Below are positions 1 through 8,207 of a DNA stretch of 64,000 nt, piece after piece. The number at the start of each line of letters is the position of its first letter. Positions within the stretch are counted from its first letter, which is position 1. This stretch comes from an uncultured Oscillospiraceae bacterium (lineage in GTDB: Bacteria; Bacillota; Clostridia; Oscillospirales; Ruminococcaceae): assembly GCA_910587335.1 (NCBI GenBank), contig CAJUMG010000001.1, positions 96,132 to 160,131 of the forward strand, written 5' to 3'. The translations under genes were made by a program, and so were the position numbers. The notes beneath the pieces are model-generated. The model ran no database searches, had not been told where the DNA came from, and saw only the letters and a program-made list of their open reading frames with translations.

Positions 1-944
1 ACCAATCGTAAACCCGGCGTCCGATCCATTCCCTTTTCCAGCAAAACCGGAATCAAATTCCCCAAAACGCAAAGAATACACATCCATATAATGGGGACAA
101 CCGAAGGGAGCAAACCAAACAGATAAGGGGAAAAGGCAAATAAGATCTGGTGGACTAGATAAATCTGCATGGTATACTGGCCAAGCCGCGAACAGGGATT
201 TTCCTTTGTGTTCGCAAAAATGCGGGAGAATAACAGCATCAGCCAACAGCTTCCGGGCAATCCCAGCAGCAGCTTAACATAACTGTTTGCGATTCCATCG
301 GTTCCTCCCTGGGTTCGGTAACAGACCAGCAAGGCCACTACAAAGATTGCCAGAGAGCCTATTTCTATGGCGATCTTTGCACCCCCCCCCCGTGGCGTAT
401 CTATCATTTCTTTTATTCTACCTGCGAATACAAAAATGAAAAAGTAGCCCAAAAACTTTCCTATTTCATTATTCCAAAAACCGCAGACCAGCCACCCTGC
501 TCCTAACAGGATCTCGATCCAAAGGCGTTTGTTTTTGCAGATGATTAAAAGCAGCGGATAAAAGCCTTCTAAGAGCATGAGAACGCCGAGGAACCAAAAA
601 GACTTTAATGTTACACTGACCGAAGCCAGCAAGCTTTGATCCTGATGCGTTAAGAAGCGCAACAGAACATTGATCGCGGAAAAAACAGCGGTAGGAACGA
701 TCAGCGCAATCTCCCGGCGAAATAGGAATTTCTTCTTATCCTCTGCCAAAATCCATTTGGGATAGAATAAAAAGCCGCTTGCCGCAAAAAAGGCCATCAT
801 ATGAAAGGAGTAGATAAAATACCAAATTTTTTCTCCTAACACCGTCTCATCCAGTTCAGTATATTGCATGGAATGCCCTAACACCACCGAAAAAATCAAG
901 AATCCTTTCAGCATGTCCAGCCAAACAATCCTCTTTTTTCCCAT
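1..944 (-). CDS. Acyltransferase-3 family membrane O-acyltransferase, partial (C-terminus beyond window)
   Basis: Integral membrane acyltransferase that probably adds acetyl or another acyl group to a surface sugar. The ATG at 944 is preceded by GAAGG. The N-terminus has the family pattern of a short basic start, first membrane helix and a conserved His (VVLGHSMQ), followed by further helices (FHMMAFFAASGFLF and more). The reading frame stays open to the left edge, so the stop is not seen. It is the last gene seen in the glycan cluster, 15 nt after the GT2 gene. Codons 185-188 are a G10 run (382-391) in a loop between membrane segments, reading Thr-Pro-Arg-Gly-Gly-Gly-Ala. With ten G the frame is intact; nine or eleven would break it. 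Family call is firm; the acceptor sugar is unknown. Confidence 0.85.
   Translation of the reverse strand, partial: MGKKRIVWLDMLKGFLIFSVVLGHSMQYTELDETVLGEKIWYFIYSFHMMAFFAASGFLFYPKWILAEDKKKFLFRREIALIVPTAVFSAINVLLRFLTHQDQSLLASVSVTLKSFWFLGVLMLLEGFYPLLLIICKNKRLWIEILLGAGWLVCGFWNNEIGKFLGYFFIFVFAGRIKEMIDTPRGGGAKIAIEIGSLAIFVVALLVCYRTQGGTDGIANSYVKLLLGLPGSCWLMLLFSRIFANTKENPCSRLGQYTMQIYLVHQILFAFSPYLFGLLPSVVPIIWMCILCVLGNLIPVLLEKGMDRTPGLRL
382..391 (-). repeat. Poly-G tract (G10) inside the acyltransferase-3 gene, in-frame state
   Basis: Ten consecutive G on the coding strand, preceded by ATAGATACGCCAC. Runs of this length slip during replication, so the gene is a candidate contingency locus. The sequence upstream resembles that before the tracts at 5608 and 6256. 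Confidence 0.85.
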
Positions 945-959
945 TTTCTACCTTCTTCC

Positions 960-1985
960 CTAAAACTTAAAATCAACATGGAACAGCTTGGTCATGCAGC
1001 GATAGCACCACAGGAACAAGCGGAAGCAACCGATTTTATGCAGGATCAGGCTTCCCCAAATGGCCAGACCCTTTATTCCATGTTTTTTCAGCTGAGACAG
1101 GCGCATCCACCGGTTATCGCTGAACCAGGCATATTCTTCTTTAAAGTAGCTTCTCGTCCACTTTAAATGCCGGTGCAGATTGATCGCAGGATTGTCGCTG
1201 GCCCGCAGAGCCATAGAAAGACCGATATGAATGAACGCCAAAAGAGCAATGATGTCCTTTTCCGCCGCGTTCTCTGTCTGCCGGTATTGCGCCGCCAGTT
1301 CCCCGGCAAACTGATGGATGGTTTCCTCGGCCGTATTGGAGATAATGGATACGCCCCGCACCCGATAATGAATCAAAATCTGATCTGTGAAGGCAATCCG
1401 CTGGCAATCCCCATAAACCGCCTGTTGGTAGCACAGATCCTCCCCCACCTTAAAATCCGGTATCCGGTGCGCCAACGCCAGTGTACTGCGGAACATTTTG
1501 TTCCACAAAGAGCCGTTGACAAAGGCCAGCACATCGTCTTCCGGCGGAAGAACAATCTCAGCGGGAAAGCCCCGCATTTCCGTACAGAGAACCTTGCCGC
1601 TCTCTTCCATGCGGTCGTAGGCACAGACAGCTACGTCCGCGCCGCTTTTTTCAAGCATGGTATGTAACGCCTCCAGGTACTGCTGCTCCAACGAATCGTC
1701 ACCATCTAAGAATACCACATATTTTCCGTCAATGAAACCGGAATTTAACGCCCAATTTCTGGTTTTTGCCGGGCTGCCCAAATTCTGATCCAGAAAAAAG
1801 GCATGAATCCGCCCAGGATACCGCTTGGCGTAATCTTGAATGTAATCTCGCGTCCCATCCTCGGAACAATCGTCTACAATCACAATATCAAAATCCTGAT
1901 AGGTCTGTGCAAAAAGCTCCCCCAAGCAGCGGCCGATATATTTTTCCAGATTATAGGTTGTGATAACGACTGTAATTTCAGGCAT
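960..1985 (-). CDS. Glycosyltransferase family 2
   Basis: Cytoplasmic GT-A fold glycosyltransferase, 341 aa, expected to transfer a nucleotide-activated sugar onto a growing surface glycan. It opens with the GT2 signature (ITVVITTYNLEKYI), has VDDCSEDG at residues 38-44 for nucleotide binding and a DxD-type metal site (FLDGDD, Asp94/Asp96). The last third is a basic, aromatic C-terminal tail typical of membrane-associated GT2 enzymes, without a clear helix bundle. Its ATG overlaps the flippase gene by 8 nt, so the two are probably translationally coupled. Donor and acceptor cannot be told from sequence. Confidence 0.92.
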   Translation of the reverse strand: MPEITVVITTYNLEKYIGRCLGELFAQTYQDFDIVIVDDCSEDGTRDYIQDYAKRYPGRIHAFFLDQNLGSPAKTRNWALNSGFIDGKYVVFLDGDDSLEQQYLEALHTMLEKSGADVAVCAYDRMEESGKVLCTEMRGFPAEIVLPPEDDVLAFVNGSLWNKMFRSTLALAHRIPDFKVGEDLCYQQAVYGDCQRIAFTDQILIHYRVRGVSIISNTAEETIHQFAGELAAQYRQTENAAEKDIIALLAFIHIGLSMALRASDNPAINLHRHLKWTRSYFKEEYAWFSDNRWMRLSQLKKHGIKGLAIWGSLILHKIGCFRLFLWCYRCMTKLFHVDFKF

Positions 1986-3195
1986 TTTTCATCCTCCTGA
2001 GAGAAAAATGTAACATACCAAGCGATAAAAGCCCGGACAGCAAAAAGGAAATGAGAAAGCTCCACGAAGCGCCCAAAATACCATATGCCCGCACGAGCGG
2101 TATTCCCACTACAAAGCTTATAACAGACACGGCAGCGTAGTTTAATAAAATCAGCTTTTGCTGCCGCAGCAGCACCAGTAAGAAGTATAGCAAATTGACA
2201 ATTGCCATAAAACCGCCGCCGATAATAATAAGGAGCAGCGGAACACGATATGCTGACAGATCGGCTTTGTATAAAAATCCCAATACAGGCGTACCGAATA
2301 TCCATGCTCCAACGCAGCAAAGCATCTCCAATCCAAACAAAAAGGCAATGTTTTTCCCAAATATTTTATAGAACAAGGAGAAGTCCTGTTTTTTAAATGC
2401 CTCTCCGTATTCGGCCAGCAAAGGCTTAAACACAAATCCGCTTAATAAATTGATGACTGTTGCAGGCATAAAGATCATATTAAAATGTCCCTGGGTAACA
2501 TCGTCAGACAAATGCTCCAAAAGATATTTGGAACTGTTGATTAGAAGAAGCGATAAAAAGGCCGACAGAAAAAGCGGAATACATGCCTTTATAAGCCGAA
2601 ACACCTCGTTTTTTCTCCACGCCAACCGGCCCAGATCAAACTGCCTTGCCAGCCAAAAATCCCACCACCAGGTCAAGGCCAGATTGGTTAGCAGCAGCAC
2701 AGCTAAGCTAAACACGATATTCTGAGAAATACTCAAGCACAGGATAAAAGCGAGTGTTGAAAAAAAAGTTCGGTAAAATAAAGATTTTCCGCTTAAATCA
2801 ATCCGTTTTTTTTGAAAGTACATGCTCTGATACAGTTCCGCAATGGAATTTAAAATCATAAAAGAGGTCAATAACACTGTAAAAGATCTTTTATTCCCAG
2901 AAAAACCCAAAAACTGAATCGCAGCCACACAGCCGAATACCATTAGGCCGGTAGAAAATATCTTAACCCAAAAGTAATCGGCAAAGCGATATTCCTCATT
3001 GTAATCGGTCATCTGAAAGGAATTCATTCCAAATATACCAATTGTATACAGGATGTGGGCGGTGGTCCAGGCGATACCAAACTCTCCCGCTACCGCAGCT
3101 CCTTTTATCCGGCTGATCAGCATCAGCATGAAAAAGCTGTTGGCAGCGAACATGCCGCTGCCCAGCGTATTCCAAATAACGTCCTTTTTCTTCAT
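1978..3195 (-). CDS. Oligosaccharide flippase (Wzx-like, MOP superfamily)
   Basis: Polytopic membrane protein of about 405 aa with roughly twelve hydrophobic segments, of the polysaccharide-export MOP/MATE fold. It likely flips the lipid-linked oligosaccharide built by this cluster across the membrane. The longest open frame begins at 3300, but residues before Met36 overlap licD and look non-genuine. ATG at 3195, with AAGAGAG upstream and 10 nt after the licD stop, gives the usual N-terminus (MKKKDVIWNTLGSGMFAANS). No polymerase (Wzy) gene is visible in the window, so polymerisation may be encoded further left or not used. Confidence 0.88.
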   Translation of the reverse strand: MKKKDVIWNTLGSGMFAANSFFMLMLISRIKGAAVAGEFGIAWTTAHILYTIGIFGMNSFQMTDYNEEYRFADYFWVKIFSTGLMVFGCVAAIQFLGFSGNKRSFTVLLTSFMILNSIAELYQSMYFQKKRIDLSGKSLFYRTFFSTLAFILCLSISQNIVFSLAVLLLTNLALTWWWDFWLARQFDLGRLAWRKNEVFRLIKACIPLFLSAFLSLLLINSSKYLLEHLSDDVTQGHFNMIFMPATVINLLSGFVFKPLLAEYGEAFKKQDFSLFYKIFGKNIAFLFGLEMLCCVGAWIFGTPVLGFLYKADLSAYRVPLLLIIIGGGFMAIVNLLYFLLVLLRQQKLILLNYAAVSVISFVVGIPLVRAYGILGASWSFLISFLLSGLLSLGMLHFSLRRMKNA

Positions 3196-3205
3196 GTTTT
3201 CTCTC

Positions 3206-4075
3206 TTACGCTTCTTCCATTTTTTCATCGCCAAAGGACAGGAAATACGGATAATGATTTGTCCGTTTCTCGGCTGGCGGAATCTGCATATAATCGCCAA
3301 ATGCGTCTTTTAAGATTGCGTCATAATTGTTGGGCACCGAAACCAGCATATCCTCAAACGGCATTTCAATGGTCGGAAAAATATCGCTTCTCTTCATAAT
3401 ATCCATCATCGGATAGGTACAATTGAAAACTTTGACATATTCTGTTTTCTGCCCACTGCACATTTCTGTGTATTTGCGATATTTTCGGTAGATCCACTTA
3501 GGGGAAATACAAAGCAGCTTCATTCCATAATGGGCAATCAGGCAGCAAATCCTGATAAGAATTTGCTTAAAACCCGACATGCTTATATTGGGAGATGGCA
3601 TTTTTCGCAGCATATAAAGCTTTTGCCAGAACCAGCCCCGGTAAATCTGTTTTTTCCTCTCCTTTTGGCCGTCCGCCAGATTGTACACCGGTATCACTTC
3701 AATTGCGATTCCCGTATCAAAAGGCAGTTTTTTAAAGGATTCCTTGATAAATTTTGTGCCTTTTTTGCAGATCTGTAGGGTCGGAATGGGAAAATCATTG
3801 TCCTCTCCCATAATAAAAAACTGATATTTATCCTTCATCAGTTTTGTCCCCTCTTTTAGAAACAGGTCCAAATCTTCCCGCATCATGAAGGTGTCAATAT
3901 CATCATCCCAGGGAATAAATCCCTTATGCCGAACCGCCCCGATCAATGTGCCGCACGGGCCTAAAAAATACTGTATGCCTATTTTTTTGCAGACTTCTGA
4001 AAAATCCTTTAAGATTTCCACTTCTTCCAATTGCAGCCTTCTTAGCACATCCGGCTGATATTCTCCATAAATCAT
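3206..4075 (-). CDS. LicD family phosphotransferase
   Basis: 289 aa protein of the LicD/fukutin-like nucleotidyltransferase fold. Family members attach phosphocholine or other phospho-alcohols to surface glycans. The diagnostic block is GTLIGAVRHKGFIPWDDDID (residues 42-61), with the metal-binding acidic cluster Asp57-59 and Asp61. Within the cluster it suggests that the glycan carries a phosphodiester-linked substituent. No choline uptake or activation gene (LicA/B/C) is visible nearby, so phosphocholine is only one possibility. 96 nt separate it from the pyruvyl transferase gene. Confidence 0.92.
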   Translation of the reverse strand: MIYGEYQPDVLRRLQLEEVEILKDFSEVCKKIGIQYFLGPCGTLIGAVRHKGFIPWDDDIDTFMMREDLDLFLKEGTKLMKDKYQFFIMGEDNDFPIPTLQICKKGTKFIKESFKKLPFDTGIAIEVIPVYNLADGQKERKKQIYRGWFWQKLYMLRKMPSPNISMSGFKQILIRICCLIAHYGMKLLCISPKWIYRKYRKYTEMCSGQKTEYVKVFNCTYPMMDIMKRSDIFPTIEMPFEDMLVSVPNNYDAILKDAFGDYMQIPPAEKRTNHYPYFLSFGDEKMEEA

Positions 4076-4171
4076 AATGAAACTCCCTTTTCCATAAAGT
4101 ACGTTATTTCAAAGAAAAAACACCCATATGACACTGACTGCTGATTGAACGCCCTTTGAAGTATCCTTTTA

Positions 4172-5305
4172 TCAATATTTTTCACAAAGCTCGAGACTGA
4201 GTTTTTTCACCTCCTGTTCCATACAGGCGCTTCTTTCACCCAGTACAGCTTCGATCTCATGATAATGCTCCAGCACCTTTTCTCCCATCGCCCGCGTATT
4301 GAGGGAGGTGATCTGCCCCATTTGCAGCCCGTATTCCTCCATACCCAAACGCCTGAGCAATTCCAGATTTTTTTGATCATACAGCAAAGCGATCACCGGA
4401 ACCCTTTGGCGTGCCGCAAAGATGATCGAATGCATTCTCATCCCAAACAAAAGATAGCTGTTTTCCACTACTTCCGCCATTTGTTTACAGTTCCAGTCAT
4501 CCGGAACCATTTGAAAATCAATATCGGATAGCTTTTCCTGCAAACGCCTGCCCAAAATGGCATCGTGAAAAACCGTTGGAACGAATAAGATCTTTTTGGA
4601 AAAAAATTTTGATAATTCCCGAATACATACCGCCAGTTCATTCTCTCGCTCTGAAAAATTCATTTGATCTCTTTTCCAGAAATTTGACGATTCAAACCAC
4701 TGACATGCGGTAACGCAAAGATATTCTTTTTCTTTCACCTGCAATATTTGCAAGGTTTCTCCATTACAAATATTTTTCTTTTTTACACCAAAGGCGGCAT
4801 CAGCCGTGAGCCGTACTTTTATTCCAAGCTCTTCACAGGTATCGAACCCCAACTCGTCTCGCGCAGTAACATCCGCTTTTCTCAAAAAAAACCGACTCAA
4901 AGCCCGGCTCCAATTCCTTTTTAAAGGCCTAATGCCCATACAATAATAACAAACTTTTTTTCGAAAAAGCATTGCAAAAGCCTGCCACAAATATAAAAAG
5001 GGAAGGTTGTACGGTGTCAAATCATGAATCAAGCTTCCCCCACCATACATAAGCATATCGCACCGGCATACTTCTCTGAGTATACCGAACGAATCTTTTA
5101 TCATGCTCCACAATACGGAAAATGAAAAGCCCTCATTTAACCGGCACGGAACATCCTTTACCGGCAAAAAAGAACTAACCTTTTCATATGCGCCACAGGT
5201 TGCGCTAATCTGCGCATTGGGAAACTGCTCGCAAATACTTTGTAAAATCGCATCATCCCCTCGATTTCCGCATCCATAGGAGCCAATTACAAAAATTTTC
5301 TCCAT
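4172..5305 (-). CDS. Polysaccharide pyruvyl transferase family protein (CsaB/WcaK-like)
   Basis: 377 aa enzyme of the polysaccharide pyruvyl transferase family, which makes pyruvate ketals on glycan sugars using phosphoenolpyruvate. The start MEKIFVIGSYGCGNRGDDAI is the typical N-terminal GSYG-x-GNxGD motif. The C-terminal half has LFGMRMHSIIFAARQRVPVIAL, matching the conserved R-x-H-x(5)-A segment that binds the donor. It starts directly after the frameshifted acetyltransferase (stop and start nearly abut), consistent with one operon. The acid group it would add gives the glycan negative charge (inference). Confidence 0.88.
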   Translation of the reverse strand: MEKIFVIGSYGCGNRGDDAILQSICEQFPNAQISATCGAYEKVSSFLPVKDVPCRLNEGFSFSVLWSMIKDSFGILREVCRCDMLMYGGGSLIHDLTPYNLPFLYLWQAFAMLFRKKVCYYCMGIRPLKRNWSRALSRFFLRKADVTARDELGFDTCEELGIKVRLTADAAFGVKKKNICNGETLQILQVKEKEYLCVTACQWFESSNFWKRDQMNFSERENELAVCIRELSKFFSKKILFVPTVFHDAILGRRLQEKLSDIDFQMVPDDWNCKQMAEVVENSYLLFGMRMHSIIFAARQRVPVIALLYDQKNLELLRRLGMEEYGLQMGQITSLNTRAMGEKVLEHYHEIEAVLGERSACMEQEVKKLSLELCEKY

Positions 5306-5952
5306 CTAATTTTCCTCCAGAAGAGACGTATCAAAACTTCTTAAGCGATCTAAATTTTGGTAAATCTTTTCTGTATCCCAATTCCACCACTGTAATTTTT
5401 GAAGCAGATCCATTTTTTCCTGCTCAAAACGGTACTTAATCACCTTGGCAGGAGCCCCAGCGGCAACCGCGTAAGGAGGAATGTCCTTTGTCACGACAGA
5501 ACGAGCGCCAATGACCGCGCCGTTTCCAATCTTTACGCCGCCTTTGATCACAACATCCTGACCAATCCAAACATCATTCCCAACAATTGTCGGCGGCGGA
5601 ATAAATACCCCCCCCCGTGCTGTATCCTATTATAAAAGGGGGAAGTAATGCCATTCATTCGGTAGCTGCTGAATTCGCGGAAAGGGTGTTCGTTCAATCC
5701 TACGGTAAGTCCATCGGCAATGCAACAGAATTTTCCAATCGAAACATTTGACATAAAAACATTTTGTTTCATAAAACTGTAATCGCCAATCGAAACATTT
5801 CGGGAAAAAACCGACCAGCCGTATAGAAAAACACCTTTTCCAATTTTCGGTTTATAAACCACCTTGGAAACCCAATGTTTCAGCGGTAGGGGAAGCTTAT
5901 GAAAAATCTGTATTAAAAATTTAGGGTAGAATTGCGATAAAAATTTACTCAC
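5306..5952 (-). pseudogene. Hexapeptide-repeat acetyltransferase, phase-OFF through a G9 tract (copy 2)
   Basis: Left-handed beta-helix O-acetyltransferase of the CatB/xenobiotic type, split by a frameshift at the poly-G run 5608-5616. The 5' part encodes the hexapeptide repeats (GDYSFMKQNVFMSNVSIGKFCCIADG and the catalytic-type His in LNEHPF); the 3' part (5306-5551) encodes GVKIGNGAVIGARSVV through WWNWDTEKIYQNL. One additional G (G10) joins both frames as RIQHGGGVFIPPPTIVGNDVWIG, giving about 215 aa. The best start is GTG at 5952, seven nt after AAGGAG and overlapping the upstream paralogue; ATG at 5958 sits too close to that site. It may be a phase-variable OFF allele or a homopolymer sequencing error. 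Confidence 0.82.
5608..5616 (-). repeat. Poly-G tract (G9), out-of-frame state
   Basis: Nine G on the coding strand, preceded by ATAGGATACAGCAC. The upstream frame has coordinates congruent to 5982 and the downstream frame to 5551 modulo 3; adding one G restores the frame. Confidence 0.85.
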
Positions 5953-6578
5953 TTTCATTCTCCTTAAGAAGAGTCTCATCAAACTTCTTAAGGCGGTCTA
6001 AATTTTGGTAAATTTCCTCTGGAGTCCAGTTCCACCACTGCAGTTTCTCTAAAAAATCAATTTTCTCCTGTTCAAAACGGTACTTGATTACCTTAGCGGG
6101 AACACCCGCAACAACCGCATAGGGAGGAACGTCCCTTGTCACAACAGAACGGGCGCCGATAACCGCGCCGTCTCCAATCTTTACACCGCCTTTGATCACA
6201 ACGTCCTGACCAATCCAGACGTCATTCCCGACGGTGGTAAAGGTGTCGTTTAATACCCCCCCCCCCGTGTCGTATTCTATTGCAGAGAGGAGACCAAATT
6301 TCATTCATCCGATAGCTGCTGAATTCATGATAGGGGTGCTCGTTTAATCCTACCGTAAGCCCATCGGCAATGCAACAAAATTTTCCAATGGAGACATTTG
6401 ACATAAACGTATTTTGCTTTAAGTAGGAGTAATCGCCAATAGAGACATTTCGGGAAAAAACCGACCAGCCAACCAGCGAAACCTTTTTTCCCAGCTTTGG
6501 TTTATATATCCATTTGGAAGCCCAGTGCTGAAAAGGGCGGGGCAAGCGGTAATAAACTTTATAGAAAAAGGTTTTCAT
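5945..6578 (-). pseudogene. Hexapeptide-repeat acetyltransferase, phase-OFF through a G11 tract (copy 1)
   Basis: Tandem paralogue of the next gene with near-identical architecture: GDYSYLKQNTFMSNVSIGKF, LNEHPYHEFSSYRMN, then after the tract TVGNDVWIGQDVVIKGGVKI and PPYAVVAGVPAKVIKYRF. ATG at 6578 follows the radical SAM stop by 10 nt. The run at 6256-6266 has eleven G, which sends translation into a short tail (stop at 6222). Deleting one G (G10) joins the halves as RIRHGGGVLNDTFTTVGNDV, about 210 aa. Both copies therefore become functional at G10. Substrate is unknown; the context points to O-acetylation of the cluster's glycan. Sequencing error in the homopolymer is the main alternative. 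Confidence 0.82.
6256..6266 (-). repeat. Poly-G tract (G11), out-of-frame state
   Basis: Eleven G on the coding strand, preceded by ATAGAATACGACAC. Loss of one G restores the acetyltransferase frame. Confidence 0.85.
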
Positions 6579-6588
6579 CCTTTTGTTC

Positions 6589-8028
6589 CTACTTCCCTAT
6601 CTTTTTAATCCGGAAGGCGATATAGGTAAAGCCCGCCTTCATCACCCGTTTAAACTCCACCCAGCTTAAATTGGCCAGGAAGGTTTTGAAAATATAGGTA
6701 AAGGAGAAGTAGTAGCGGCTCATCAGGTGATCCCGCAGCTTTTCAATCTCCTTGGCGTTGGCGTAAGGGTAATTGACCAGGCAGTCCAAATACCCATCCT
6801 GATTCAGCCATTTGGAATAATCCTCGGTCTTAAGGTACCCTTCGTCCTTCACCCACTGATAGAACGCCGTTCCGGGGAAGGGAACCGCCTGTTGGAAAAA
6901 CACCTCGTTGGCATAGACCTTTTTCGCAAAACGGAAGGTATCCTCTATGGTGCTCAGATCATCGCCCTTCAGACCGATCATAAAGCAGCCGAACACCTTG
7001 ATTCCCAGCTTTTTGGTGTTTTGGGCAAAGGCCAGGGAATCCTCTAGCTTAATTCCCTTGCGGGTTTCATCCAAAACTTTCTGATTGCCGGATTCGTACC
7101 CTACAACCAAAAGCCGGCAGCCCGCTTCCTTCATCTTGGCCATAACCTCGTAAGGAAGATCCGCCCGGGTGTTGCAGGACCAAACCAGCTTCAGTCCCCG
7201 GCGCTTAATCTCATCGCAGATCTCCACCACCCTCTTTTTATCCACGGTGAAGGTGTCGTCCTCGATAAAAATTTCCTGGATATAGGGCATATGTACCGCG
7301 ATATATTCTAATTCGTCCACAAAGCTTTTCACGCTGCGCTTGCGAAAGCACCGGCCGCTCATGGTCTCTGGATAGGAGCAGAAATTACAGCGGAAAGGGC
7401 AACCGCGGGCGCTGAAAATCTGGATCATGGGTTTGCGGGCAAAGGCGTAGCAATAATCGTTTACATCCAAAAACTTCTCATAGATTTTCGACACAAACGG
7501 AAGCTCATCCAAATCCTCTGTCCAAGGACGGTCCGGGTTTTTCACAATCTGCCCATCCTTACGCCAGGTAACGCCCAGAACATTTTCCAGCTTTTCTCCC
7601 GCTTTCATCACTTCGTCCAGCGTGAAGTCATATTCCTGCCGGACAACCACATCAATCGCCGCGCACTCTTCCATCACCCGCTCGGACAAGGCGGTGGCAT
7701 GGGTGCCCCCAATAATGATTTTTCCCTGTGGGTGAGCCTTTTTTATCGCATCCAGGGTTTCATAGTCATGGAAACAGGTCGAAGTGGTAATCTCTCCCAT
7801 CACGTAATCCGGCGCAGATTTGCGAACCAGCTCTGCTGTCTCTTCGGTGGTCATTTTTTTTGCGATACAGTCAACCAGCTCCACCTCGTATCCCCGATCC
7901 ATGCAAACGCCGGCGGCATAGCACAGCCAATAGGGATAGTACATGGTGCCGCTTTTGGTCTTTTCCGGCCAGCGGCTGGAACGGCTGATGGCAAATTTGT
8001 AAGGCAAATTTAAAAATAATATTTTCAC
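6589..8028 (-). CDS. B12-binding-domain radical SAM protein
   Basis: 479 aa class B-type radical SAM enzyme. An N-terminal cobalamin-binding Rossmann region (about residues 1-140, MKILFLNLPYKF ... IIIGGTHATALSERV) precedes the radical SAM barrel, whose 4Fe-4S motif is Cys210-x3-Cys214-x2-Cys217 (CPFRCNFC). A C-terminal region of about 130 aa follows. Relatives methylate or rearrange unactivated carbons on sugars, lipids and antibiotics. Its position between rmlB and the acetyltransferases suggests a C-methylation or rearrangement of a glycan sugar or lipid carrier; this is inference. The start at 8028 is the only one that gives the normal N-terminus. Confidence 0.88.
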   Translation of the reverse strand: MKILFLNLPYKFAISRSSRWPEKTKSGTMYYPYWLCYAAGVCMDRGYEVELVDCIAKKMTTEETAELVRKSAPDYVMGEITTSTCFHDYETLDAIKKAHPQGKIIIGGTHATALSERVMEECAAIDVVVRQEYDFTLDEVMKAGEKLENVLGVTWRKDGQIVKNPDRPWTEDLDELPFVSKIYEKFLDVNDYCYAFARKPMIQIFSARGCPFRCNFCSYPETMSGRCFRKRSVKSFVDELEYIAVHMPYIQEIFIEDDTFTVDKKRVVEICDEIKRRGLKLVWSCNTRADLPYEVMAKMKEAGCRLLVVGYESGNQKVLDETRKGIKLEDSLAFAQNTKKLGIKVFGCFMIGLKGDDLSTIEDTFRFAKKVYANEVFFQQAVPFPGTAFYQWVKDEGYLKTEDYSKWLNQDGYLDCLVNYPYANAKEIEKLRDHLMSRYYFSFTYIFKTFLANLSWVEFKRVMKAGFTYIAFRIKKIGK

Positions 8029-8207
8029 GATTCGTTCTCCTTCTTACTGATAGTAATAACTGAGCGGCTTGGAAAAACCATCTATCTATAGCGATGCCAT
8101 TGGCCCCAAGGGCAATGGTATTATAGACTTAGTTTATAGAAAAATCGATATTTGGCGTCCGGCCCCATCCTGGGGAATCGGGAGCATTCATAATAAATGG
8201 GATCCCT

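Noticed and set aside
1167..1667. Long open frame on the plus strand opposite the GT2 gene
   Set aside because: Antisense shadow of a well-supported coding sequence.
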